A DNA stretch of 12,178 nucleotides from positions 1 to 12,178 of the forward strand of contig JAQXMV010000086.1 in assembly GCA_029013165.1 (NCBI GenBank), in the 5' to 3' direction. Shown piece by piece: positions 1 through 6,328 of the stretch; the stretch's first letter is position 1, and every line of letters begins with the position of its first letter. The notes under the pieces are model-generated. The model worked only from the letters and a program-made list of their open reading frames with translations. It made no database searches and was not told where the DNA came from. This stretch comes from Oscillospiraceae bacterium (lineage in GTDB: Bacteria; Bacillota; Clostridia; Oscillospirales; Acutalibacteraceae). A program made the translations under genes and the position numbers.

Positions 1-92
1 CGGTTATTTTATCACAATGATCGGCGGCTTGTCTATATTTAGCTTTCGGAATCGGTTATTTTCGGACGAAAGGTTGTAACTTTCCGGCGTTT
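1..92. other. Upstream intergenic stretch
   Basis: No coding region is supported here. The ten bases CGGTTATTTT occur at 1-10 and again at 53-62; with only two copies this may be chance or a fragment of a repeat cut by the window edge. The right part holds the -35 box of the promoter for the first gene. Confidence 0.5.
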
Positions 93-102
93 ATGCTACA
101 AT
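74..102 (+). promoter_or_regulatory. SigA-type promoter of the GNAT gene
   Basis: TTGTAA (74-79), a 17-base spacer, then TACAAT (97-102), preceded by the extended -10 dinucleotide TG at 94-95. Transcription would start near 109. Since the -10 box overlaps the in-frame ATG at 93, that ATG would not be transcribed, which supports the downstream start at 132. Confidence 0.75.
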
Positions 103-131
103 ATAGCCGACAACAGAAGAGGAGAAAGAAA

Positions 132-725
132 ATGATCAAGAAAAAGCTGACAAGAAAAGAACTGGAATATTTCGCAAGGATGGCGGCGGAAAGTTATGCG
201 GAGGATCCCGTTCATTCCTATGCCACAAAGTCCGAAAAGCTCAGGAAAAAATTCCTTTACCATTTTATGATTGAAAGACTGTCTTCCTCAAACGGTAAGG
301 ACCGGATTTATGCTGACGATGATAACCGCGGAATCTGCATCTGGCGCGAAGCCAAAAACGAATACACGGCGCTGGAATTTCTGATGTGCCCCAACTGGGT
401 GTTTTTGGTGGTTTATCTGGTTTCCACGGCCAGAACCCTTGTCGCCTACAGTCATCTTGATGTCAAGGTTTTCCCGGAAAATACACTGCTCATTTCTCCG
501 GTGTTTGTCGATAAGGCCCATCAGGGCAAGGGCATTGCCACTTCGCTGATCCGTCAGGGCATCGAGGATCTTGTTCCTCAGGGTTATCAGTTAGGTCTGG
601 AAGCGCAGAATCCCGATAATGTTGCCTTTTATGAAAAGCTGGGCTTTAAGACCATCAGGCACGACTTTTGGAAGCGGGAAAACATTCACAACTACTATAT
701 GATCTATTCTCCTGATGAGAATTGA
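132..725 (+). CDS. GNAT family N-acetyltransferase
   Basis: A 197-residue protein with the acetyl-CoA-binding core of the GNAT fold. The segment ISPVFVDKAHQGKGIATSLI (about 121-140) contains the pyrophosphate-binding loop Q131-G-K-G-I-A136, and NPDNVAFYEKLGF (160-172) is the usual motif B with the tyrosine often used as general acid. The first 80 residues are basic and helical and probably form the substrate pocket; residues 83-100 are hydrophobic, as often in the central strand region of this subfamily. Substrate cannot be told. Start: ATG 132 follows AGAGGAGAAAG with good spacing; the in-frame ATG at 93 lies inside the promoter. The gene stands alone, with its own promoter and a terminator 30 bp downstream. 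Confidence 0.85.
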   Translation: MIKKKLTRKELEYFARMAAESYAEDPVHSYATKSEKLRKKFLYHFMIERLSSSNGKDRIYADDDNRGICIWREAKNEYTALEFLMCPNWVFLVVYLVSTARTLVAYSHLDVKVFPENTLLISPVFVDKAHQGKGIATSLIRQGIEDLVPQGYQLGLEAQNPDNVAFYEKLGFKTIRHDFWKRENIHNYYMIYSPDEN

Positions 726-754
726 ATTAGATCTGAAAGCAAACAGTAAAAAAG

Positions 755-799
755 AATCTCCTATGGTTATGCAGATAAACCACAGGAGATTTTTGTTTT
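755..799. terminator. Bidirectional rho-independent terminator
   Basis: AATCTCCT (755-762) pairs with AGGAGATT (784-791), and an inner TGGTT/AACCA stem extends it after one mismatch. On the plus strand the stem runs into TTTTTGTTTT; on the minus strand it is followed by CTTTTTTAC. It lies between the convergent GNAT and thyX genes and can serve both. Confidence 0.85.
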
Positions 800-827
800 C
801 GTTTTCAGTCCGATCCCATAGAAAAAA

Positions 828-2207
828 TCAGTTGCCGAAGCGGAACTTTTCCCGGATCTCAGCGGCTCTGCCGCAGGTCATTCTGCCCTCGGGACACACA
901 CCATCGGCATAACAGCTTGGGCCGAAGTGAGAAAAAATACCCGGTGAAAGCTCTCTGAGCTTAAAAAGCAGATCATTGGCGTAGTTCTGAATCTCCCACT
1001 GAGCTCTGGTGCAGGAGCGCAGACGGAAAAACAGCCGCAGCTCACGGGCATTCATGGTGGTGACAAAGTCCAGGGTGTTTCCGCTGAGCACACAGTAAAT
1101 CAGCACACTGTCGCCGTACCCGCAGTCCTTCAGTTCACCATAAAGCTCTCTCATTTGGGCAAAAGCGCGGTGGTATATGGCCAGGGCTTCGCCGTCGGCC
1201 TTTACGGTTTCCGGGACGATATATTTCTCTCGGCTTGCCGTCATCAGGTCGGGAATGCAGATGCTCTGCATTCTGTGGCGGGCAAAATGGGTCAGACAGG
1301 CCAGGGAGACATCGTTGAAACGCACGGTGCAGGTATAGCTTTCGAGCGCTCGCGGTCTGGAGCAGGCGCACAGGGAAGTCATGATTTTTTGGATATTGTC
1401 CTCGTTTTCGAGTATGCTTTCAATTTCAGCAGGGGCGTAATTGTATTTTTCGATCAGTGCGGCTCTTGCCACATTCTTTTCACCGTCAGGGGTATGGGAG
1501 AGAATCTGACACAGACCGTCGCTTTCCCGGCTGGTTGCCGGCTGTTTCCATTCCAGCACCGGCGCAAAATCGTCCGTGTATCTGCTTGCCTTTGTCTCAA
1601 AGTCAACAAAGAGTCCCGGGGCGTATTGTTTGCATTGGTCGAGGAGCGACAGGCCGATTTCATAAATCTCCCGGATTTTTTTTCCGCGGCCGTAAAGCAT
1701 AGCCGTGAGCACATTGATTAATTCTCTGCCGTTCAGAGAACAATAGAAATTGGAGTAAAAACAATAGGGCAGGACAAATCGGGCGTCCTCTTTGGGAATA
1801 CCTCTTTCGGTCAGAGCGCAGTAAGCGCCGAAAAGCGCCTCCATAACCCGTTGATACTTCTCTTTGTTTTCGCCGTCAAGCTCCTCGGGAACAAAGTAAC
1901 CGCTGGTGCTGAAATCCACATAACGGCGGGATTTCACCGTAAAGCTGGCCAGTCTGAATTCGATCATGAACTGCTCCACGGCCACCGAAACATTCTCAAA
2001 GGCGAGGTTGAAGAAAATGTGCTCCACCGTCGATGTGTGGCCGGATTTGGTGACCTTGCCGATCAGAGCAGTGTTTTTTTGCGCGTCATGGGATCTCTCA
2101 AATATTTCAAGCGCTGTTCCGCTTTGGGTGGATATCCTGCCCGAGGCCGCACAAACCTCCTGGTTGCAGTCGGAGACGCCAATCACATAAGCTCCGTGTT
2201 TCGACAT
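828..2207 (-). CDS. thyX: Two-domain ThyX-family flavin-dependent thymidylate synthase
   Basis: ThyX makes dTMP from dUMP using methylene-THF, FAD and NAD(P)H. This 459-residue protein is about twice the usual 220-250 and reads as two ThyX-like repeats. Repeat 1 (about 5-210) has GHTSTVEH (56-63), matching the GHxTPFEH segment, and EFRLASFTVKSRRY (83-96) at the RHRxxSxNExSxRY signature, keeping R85, S88, S93, R95 and Y96 but with RH replaced by EF and NE by TV. Repeat 2 (about 280-459) has RHRMQS (310-315), then no NExSxRY, and the C-terminal RSCTRAQWEI (397-406), whose arginine matches the dUMP-contacting Arg of ThyX. The C-terminus carries three cysteines in a CPEG context. Start: ATG 2207 lies 10 bases after AAGGGA; an upstream in-frame GTG at 2216 is too close to that site. 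Activity is inferred; a divergent paralogue with another role is possible. Confidence 0.85.
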   Translation of the reverse strand: MSKHGAYVIGVSDCNQEVCAASGRISTQSGTALEIFERSHDAQKNTALIGKVTKSGHTSTVEHIFFNLAFENVSVAVEQFMIEFRLASFTVKSRRYVDFSTSGYFVPEELDGENKEKYQRVMEALFGAYCALTERGIPKEDARFVLPYCFYSNFYCSLNGRELINVLTAMLYGRGKKIREIYEIGLSLLDQCKQYAPGLFVDFETKASRYTDDFAPVLEWKQPATSRESDGLCQILSHTPDGEKNVARAALIEKYNYAPAEIESILENEDNIQKIMTSLCACSRPRALESYTCTVRFNDVSLACLTHFARHRMQSICIPDLMTASREKYIVPETVKADGEALAIYHRAFAQMRELYGELKDCGYGDSVLIYCVLSGNTLDFVTTMNARELRLFFRLRSCTRAQWEIQNYANDLLFKLRELSPGIFSHFGPSCYADGVCPEGRMTCGRAAEIREKFRFGN

Positions 2208-2234
2208 TAGCCGCACTTCCCTTCGTCTTAACTA

Positions 2235-2270
2235 TTTCATTATGAATGGATCTCTTTCATTGTAATGGAA
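2235..2270. promoter_or_regulatory. Candidate operator: tandem dyads at the thyX promoter
   Basis: Two similar boxes, TTTCATTATGAATGGA (2235-2250) and TTTCATTGTAATGGA (2255-2269), repeat at a 20-bp step, about two helical turns. Each has internal dyad symmetry (TTCATTATGAA; CATTGTAATG). The second covers the thyX -10 box and the first lies in the early transcribed region, a position suited to a repressor. No regulator is identified; AT-rich chance symmetry is possible. Confidence 0.35.
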
Positions 2271-2287
2271 ACGACTGTATTTGTCAA
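2259..2287 (-). promoter_or_regulatory. SigA promoter of thyX
   Basis: Read on the minus strand: TTGACA (2287-2282), a 17-base spacer, TACAAT (2264-2259). The -35 is perfect consensus and the -10 differs at one position. The predicted transcript starts near 2252, giving a leader of about 45 bases. Confidence 0.85.
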
Positions 2288-2361
2288 TGATTTCAGAATA
2301 TTTCGTCCCGGAACCGCCGGAAAGAGTGACGAAAAAGTAATAAATTTTTAAGCGAAAATTA

Positions 2362-2389
2362 TTGATAAATTTGTAGGATATGATATAAT
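2362..2389 (+). promoter_or_regulatory. Extended -10 promoter of the cupin-to-U32 operon
   Basis: TTGATA (2362-2367), a 16-base spacer, and a perfect TATAAT (2384-2389) preceded by TGA, an extended -10. It is the only convincing promoter found upstream of the plus-strand block and is divergent from the thyX promoter. Transcription would begin near 2396, 26 bases before the cupin start. Confidence 0.8.
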
Positions 2390-2421
2390 GAACTGAAAAT
2401 AGATAATGGGGGCAGTATGGT

Positions 2422-2772
2422 ATGATTAAGCGAAGCGAAGAAATGAAAATCACGCTGAGAGAAAGCATGAGAGGCGGCGACGGTACCGTCAGGATCACCG
2501 ATATTCTCAATCAGGACGAATATCAGGGCAAGGCAAGGCTGCTGGGCGTCATTACCCTGGAGCCGGGAACTTCCATAGGCGAACATATCCATGAAAATGA
2601 GGAAGAGGTGTTCTATATCATCGAGGGCACCGCGACTTATAACGACAACGGAAAAACAGAAATCCTCCATGCAGGGGACAGTTGTGTCTGTCTCGGCGGT
2701 CAGCGTCACAGCGTGGCCAACCGAGAAAAGGATACGGTTCTTCGGCTTTTTGCCGCCATATTGACATATTGA
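2422..2772 (+). CDS. Small single-domain cupin protein
   Basis: A 116-residue protein that is essentially one cupin beta-barrel. Cupin motif 1 is clear: H55-x-H57, E62, then six residues to G69 (EHIHENEEEVFYIIEGT region). Motif 2 (85-100) keeps G85, G93, H96 and N100, with leucine where proline is usual. H55, H57, E62 and H96 would bind one divalent metal, so a metal site is likely; the ligand or reaction is not predictable. The start ATG 2422 follows GGGGG with a 9-base gap; an overlapping ATG at 2417 runs into a stop after two codons. First gene of the operon, 53 bp before tmk. It could be a small-molecule isomerase, dioxygenase or sensor. Confidence 0.85.
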   Translation: MIKRSEEMKITLRESMRGGDGTVRITDILNQDEYQGKARLLGVITLEPGTSIGEHIHENEEEVFYIIEGTATYNDNGKTEILHAGDSCVCLGGQRHSVANREKDTVLRLFAAILTY

Positions 2773-2795
2773 GGCGATCGTAAGAAAGGATCATG

Positions 2796-2809
2796 TGCGC
2801 TTTTGCGCA
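2796..2809 (+). other. Short hairpin in the tmk leader
   Basis: TGCGC TTTT GCGCA, a perfect 5-bp stem with a four-base loop, between the purine-rich AAGAAAGGA (2782-2790) and the tmk start at 2826. It may tune translation of tmk; it is too weak and lacks a U-tract to be a terminator. Confidence 0.4.
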
Positions 2810-2825
2810 GAGACGAGTGATAACC

Positions 2826-3500
2826 ATGGGTAAAATTATTGTCATTGAGGGACTGGACGCCAGCGGAAAAGCCACTCAGGCGCGGCAGCTTGAACAGTAT
2901 CTCAATGGTAAAGGAAAAGTAACATACACACTGGATCTGCCATATTACAGCGATCCCTCCAGTACGCTGGTGAAAATGTATCTGGCAGGCGAAATGGGCG
3001 AGAAACCCGAGGATGTCAATGCCTACGCGGCGTCCACCTTTTATGCTGTCGACCGATACGCCAGCTTTAAAAAGCACTGGGAAAAAGAATATAACAGTGA
3101 TAAAATTCTGGTGGCAAACCGATACACAACCTCAAACGCGTCACATCAGATGACTAAGCTCCCCAAAGAAAAATGGGACGAATATCTGCAGTGGCTCTTT
3201 GATTTTGAATATAACCTGATGGGCATACCGAAGCCGGATTGTGTCATTTATTTGGATATGCCTGTGGAAATATCCCAAAGACTGCTGATGAAGCGCTACC
3301 AGGGAGACAGTGAAAAGAAAGATCTCCATGAGAAAGATACGGCCTATCTTTATCACTGCCGCGAAGCGGCGCTTTATGCCGCCGAAAAGCTCGGCTGGCA
3401 TATCATCAGCTGCGGCAGAGACGGCGAGCCGATCGGCGTCGATGAAATATCCGGCGAAATTGGTCGCTTCGTTGAAAGGACGGTTCTTTCCGATGATTGA
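2826..3500 (+). CDS. tmk: dTMP (thymidylate) kinase
   Basis: Phosphorylates dTMP to dTDP with ATP in the cytosol, the step after thymidylate synthase. The 224-residue product begins MGKIIVIEGLDASGKATQ, with the P-loop GLDASGKAT at 9-17. VANRYTTSNASHQ (96-108) corresponds to the DRxxxS..AYQ dTMP-binding motif; the N-R-Y variant is typical of a clostridial subgroup. The LID region lies around KRYQGDSEKKD (156-166). Start: ATG 2826 gives the normal short N-terminus but its upstream site is weak (GAGACGAG); an in-frame ATG at 2793 sits only 2 bases after AAAGGA and would add 11 residues atypical of the family. The 3' end overlaps the next gene by 8 bp. thyX lies about 600 bp away on the other strand. 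Confidence 0.93.
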   Translation: MGKIIVIEGLDASGKATQARQLEQYLNGKGKVTYTLDLPYYSDPSSTLVKMYLAGEMGEKPEDVNAYAASTFYAVDRYASFKKHWEKEYNSDKILVANRYTTSNASHQMTKLPKEKWDEYLQWLFDFEYNLMGIPKPDCVIYLDMPVEISQRLLMKRYQGDSEKKDLHEKDTAYLYHCREAALYAAEKLGWHIISCGRDGEPIGVDEISGEIGRFVERTVLSDD

Positions 3501-4386
3501 TTTCCATCCTGTGGAGACAGGAGACAAGCAGTGGATCGACAGCCTGCTCCAAAGCGAGAGTCGGTTCGGCTGTGAATATACTTTCGGCAATATCTATTCC
3601 TACAGCGCCGTGATGGAGGTACAGGTGGCAGAGATCTGCGGCTGTCTTGCCGTTCGCTATTTTATCGACGGCCTGACGGCATACTGCTATCCCATTGGCG
3701 GCGGAAACAGAGAAAAGGCCCTCGAGGAAATTCTTCGGGATGGTTCCTCCCGGGAGAGTGAGTTTGTTCTTTTTGCTCTCACGGCGGAAAACGTTGAGGA
3801 GATCAGCCGCCTTTATCCCGATGCCTTTGAGGTGGAGGCTCTGCGACAGGATTATGAATATATCTATCTCAGTGAGGATCTCATCGAGCTCAAAGGCAGG
3901 AAGTATCAACCCAAAAGAAACCATATTTCTTTTTTCTGCCGCAATACCCGATGGCAGTATGAAAAGATTGACCGCCATAATATCGACGAATGTCTGGCCA
4001 TGAGCAGACAGTGGCTGGAAAAGAGTGCCGAGGAATACCGCGAAGAGCTCCAAGAGGAATACCGGATCATTGAGCTTTTCTTTGCGCATTATGAGGATCT
4101 CGGTCTGGTCGGCGGCCTGCTTCGCTGTGACGGCGAAGTTATCGCCTACACCTTCGGCGAAAAAATGACCGAGGATATGTTCTGCGTTCATGTGGAAAAG
4201 GCTTACGCCGATATTCGCGGCGCCTATGCCATGATTAACCGACAGTTCGTTCTGAATGAGCTGTCTGATTATAAATACATCAACCGCGAGGATGACACGG
4301 GAGCACCCAATCTCCGAAAAGCAAAGCTGTCCTATCATCCGGCGATACTTTACGAAAAATATGAAGCGAGGCCGAAAAAATGCTGA
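3493..4386 (+). CDS. DUF2156 (LPG synthase C-terminal-like) protein
   Basis: A 297-residue protein of the DUF2156 family, related to the C-terminal catalytic half of MprF-type lysylphosphatidylglycerol synthases and built on tandem GNAT-like folds. Recognisable blocks: CEYTFGNIYSY (27-37), DYEYIYLSEDLIELKGRKYQ (120-139) followed by PKRNHI, HVEKA (233-237), RGAYAMINRQF (242-252), and YINREDDTGAPNLRKAKLSY (262-281). No membrane segments are present, unlike full-length MprF, so it is not itself a flippase. The substrate of the stand-alone family is unresolved; aminoacyl-tRNA-dependent transfer is a family-level guess. ATG 3493 overlaps the tmk stop and has AGGA 12 bases upstream; the frame stays open upstream inside tmk, but only this start gives the family N-terminus MIDFHPV. 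Confidence 0.88.
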   Translation: MIDFHPVETGDKQWIDSLLQSESRFGCEYTFGNIYSYSAVMEVQVAEICGCLAVRYFIDGLTAYCYPIGGGNREKALEEILRDGSSRESEFVLFALTAENVEEISRLYPDAFEVEALRQDYEYIYLSEDLIELKGRKYQPKRNHISFFCRNTRWQYEKIDRHNIDECLAMSRQWLEKSAEEYREELQEEYRIIELFFAHYEDLGLVGGLLRCDGEVIAYTFGEKMTEDMFCVHVEKAYADIRGAYAMINRQFVLNELSDYKYINREDDTGAPNLRKAKLSYHPAILYEKYEARPKKC

Positions 4387-5198
4387 TTCAGTCGGACAGA
4401 AGCTATGTGGCCTCTCTGCGCCGACTGTGGCACAGGGTTTTCGGTGATGATGAGGATTATATCAACCTCATTTTTTCCGAAGTGTTTGATTCCTGTGATG
4501 TTTACGCCCAAGTGTGCGGTGAAGAAATCGTTTCTGCCTTTTACCTTCTCGGTTGTAAAATCCGCTGCGGAGATAAGGTTTACACGGGAAAATACCTCTA
4601 CGCCGCGGCCACATTGCCGCCATATCGAAACAAGGGGATCATGTCCTCTCTGATCCGTGAGGCGCTGGCCGGGCAGAAAGACGCGGATTTTATAGCGCTG
4701 GTACCGGCCGATGAGGGACTTTACGGCTATTATTCCCGATTCGGATTTCTGAAATCCATGTACCGCTATTCCTGCCGTATTCAGGGCAGGGGAGACGGCA
4801 GAACTTTTTCGCCGGTTTCCGGCGGCAAAGAGTTTGCCCGACTGAGAGAAAACCATGACGGCGCTATGCTGTGCTATAACGCGGCAGTCAGTGACTATGC
4901 TTTCGCCTGCCTTGAAAAAAGCGGCGAAAAAGTCTTGAGGCTGAGCGACAGGGGTTACTGTGTGCTGGACTGTGCAGAAAAAACAGTTCGTGAGTTTATC
5001 TCAGCCGATCAAGAAAAGGATCTGGAGCTTTTACGCTCTGCTTTAAACGGCTCATGGGAGGTTCATTCTCCCTACGATTTGTCTGATTACGGCGAAAGCC
5101 GCCGCCTTGACGGCGGTATGATATATGCTTTCAGCGAAGAGCTGAAAAAGGAATGTCTCTCGGGGCGTGGGATTTACATGAACATCGCCCTCGACTGA
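4380..5198 (+). CDS. Eis-like GNAT N-acetyltransferase
   Basis: A 272-residue protein with an N-terminal GNAT domain: YAAATLPPYRNKGIMSSLI (74-92) carries the acetyl-CoA loop R83-N-K-G-I-M88, and GLYGYYSRFGF (113-123) is the following motif B-like turn. About 140 further residues form a second, weaker domain, an arrangement like the tandem GNAT plus SCP2-like layout of Eis-type enzymes, though shorter than the roughly 400 residues of true Eis. The acceptor is unknown. The start ATG 4380 overlaps the DUF2156 stop by 7 bp, with GAGG about 10 bases upstream, so the two are probably translationally coupled. Two GNAT-fold genes in direct succession suggest either a joint role or an old duplication and divergence. 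Confidence 0.82.
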   Translation: MLIQSDRSYVASLRRLWHRVFGDDEDYINLIFSEVFDSCDVYAQVCGEEIVSAFYLLGCKIRCGDKVYTGKYLYAAATLPPYRNKGIMSSLIREALAGQKDADFIALVPADEGLYGYYSRFGFLKSMYRYSCRIQGRGDGRTFSPVSGGKEFARLRENHDGAMLCYNAAVSDYAFACLEKSGEKVLRLSDRGYCVLDCAEKTVREFISADQEKDLELLRSALNGSWEVHSPYDLSDYGESRRLDGGMIYAFSEELKKECLSGRGIYMNIALD

Positions 5199-5214
5199 AA
5201 AGGAGTGTACCTAA

Positions 5215-5760
5215 ATGATTTATTGCTTTCTGGCTCAGGGCTTTGAGGAGATCGAGGCTCTGGCACCCGTTGATATGCTCAGACGCGCCGGCGCCGAGGT
5301 GAAAACCGTCGGCGTAACCGGTAAGACTGTCTGCGGCTCCCACGGCATACCCGTTACAGCCGATTGCACCGTGGATGAGATTCATCTTGACGATGACTTG
5401 ACAGCGGTGATTCTTCCCGGCGGTATGCCCGGAACACTCAATCTCGAAAAGAATGCCGCCGTGCAAAAGGCAGTGGACTACTGTGCCGAAAAGGGAAGAT
5501 ATCTCTGTGCCATCTGTGCCGCCCCCTCGATTCTCGGCCATAAGGGCCTGCTTCAGGGCAAAGAAGCCATCTGCTTTCCGGGCTTTGAAAAGGATCTTCA
5601 CGGCGCCGCCATCAGTGAAAAGAGCGTCGTAACCGTCGGAAACATTATCACGGCCAAGGGTGCCGGTGTGGCTGTTGACTTCGGTCTGGCAATTGTCGCC
5701 GCCCTGATGAGCCAGGAAAAGTCCGATGAGATCAGAAGTGCTATCCAGTGCAATGGCTGA
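5215..5760 (+). CDS. DJ-1/PfpI family protein
   Basis: A 181-residue single-domain DJ-1/ThiJ/YajL-type protein. The nucleophilic-elbow cysteine is C101 in AICAAPSILG, and E14 in GFEEIEALAPVDMLRRAG corresponds to the conserved glutamate (Glu18 of human DJ-1) that lowers its pKa. PGGMPGTLNL (68-77) and the C-terminal TAKGAGVAVDFGLAIVAAL stretch are typical of the subfamily. Members have been linked to oxidative-stress sensing, chaperone action and glyoxalase or deglycase activity; which applies here cannot be read from sequence. AAAAGGAG lies 10 bases before ATG 5215. The gap to the preceding gene is 16 bp, and its 3' end overlaps the next gene by 8 bp. Confidence 0.92.
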   Translation: MIYCFLAQGFEEIEALAPVDMLRRAGAEVKTVGVTGKTVCGSHGIPVTADCTVDEIHLDDDLTAVILPGGMPGTLNLEKNAAVQKAVDYCAEKGRYLCAICAAPSILGHKGLLQGKEAICFPGFEKDLHGAAISEKSVVTVGNIITAKGAGVAVDFGLAIVAALMSQEKSDEIRSAIQCNG

Positions 5761-6313
5761 TAAAAGAGAACTGCGAAAGCAATACAGGCATTTGCGCAGT
5801 ATGATTTCTCAGCGTGAAATGAGAAGTGCACAAATCTGTCAAAACTTGATTGCAGCGGAAGAGTTTCGCAAGGCATCGGCTGTGCTGAGTTATATGTCCA
5901 TCGGCAGCGAAGCCGATGTGCGTGCCGCGTCTGTGCAGGCTCTTGCCGACGGAAAAGTCCTTGCCCTGCCGAAATGTCTTGACAGAGAGGGAAACATGAG
6001 CTTTTTTGCCGTGAAAAGTCTCAGTCAGACAAGCCGCGGCATGTATGATATCGCCGAGCCTATGCTCACGGATTTCCCCTTTTTGCCGGATTCCAACAGC
6101 ATTTGTCTCGTGCCCGGTTTCAGTTTTGACCTTTTGGGCAACCGTCTGGGTTACGGCAAGGGCTATTATGACCGGTTTCTCAGAGACTTTCCCGGAATCA
6201 AGGTAGGAATTGCCTTTGCGGCATGTATTTGTGATTGCCTGCCGGCGCAGGATAAGGATATGCAAGTTGACTATCTGGTAACAGAAGATAAAATATATCA
6301 ATTTACTCTATAA
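5753..6313 (+). CDS. 5-formyltetrahydrofolate cyclo-ligase
   Basis: Converts 5-formyl-THF plus ATP to 5,10-methenyl-THF, returning a stored folate to the one-carbon pool that feeds thymidylate and purine synthesis. The 186-residue length is normal. The N-terminal KRELRKQYR is the usual basic substrate/ATP element, and VPGFSFDLLGNRLGYGKGYY (120-139) followed by DRF is the hallmark loop; VDYLVTE (172-178) near the end matches the family C-terminus. Start is uncertain: ATG 5753 overlaps the DJ-1 stop by 8 bp and fits family length, but an in-frame ATG at 5726 has the better ribosome site (AGGA 8 bases upstream) and would add nine residues. Symbols fthC, fau, ygfA and yqgN are all in use, so none is assigned. 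Confidence 0.93.
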   Translation: MADKRELRKQYRHLRSMISQREMRSAQICQNLIAAEEFRKASAVLSYMSIGSEADVRAASVQALADGKVLALPKCLDREGNMSFFAVKSLSQTSRGMYDIAEPMLTDFPFLPDSNSICLVPGFSFDLLGNRLGYGKGYYDRFLRDFPGIKVGIAFAACICDCLPAQDKDMQVDYLVTEDKIYQFTL

Positions 6314-6328
6314 ACAAGGAGGCATTAT

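Noticed and set aside
1..62. Two copies of CGGTTATTTT
   Set aside because: Only ten bases and two copies; not enough to call an element.
93..131. Upstream in-frame ATG extending the GNAT protein by 13 residues
   Set aside because: The ATG lies inside the -10 region of a good promoter and has no ribosome site; the ATG at 132 has one.
715..912. Plus-strand open frame of 65 codons
   Set aside because: It spans the bidirectional terminator and the 3' end of thyX on the other strand; no ribosome site or family resemblance.
3406..4338. 310-codon minus-strand open frame
   Set aside because: Antisense to the DUF2156 gene, which has clear family motifs; the minus frame shows no recognisable domain and arises from codon bias.
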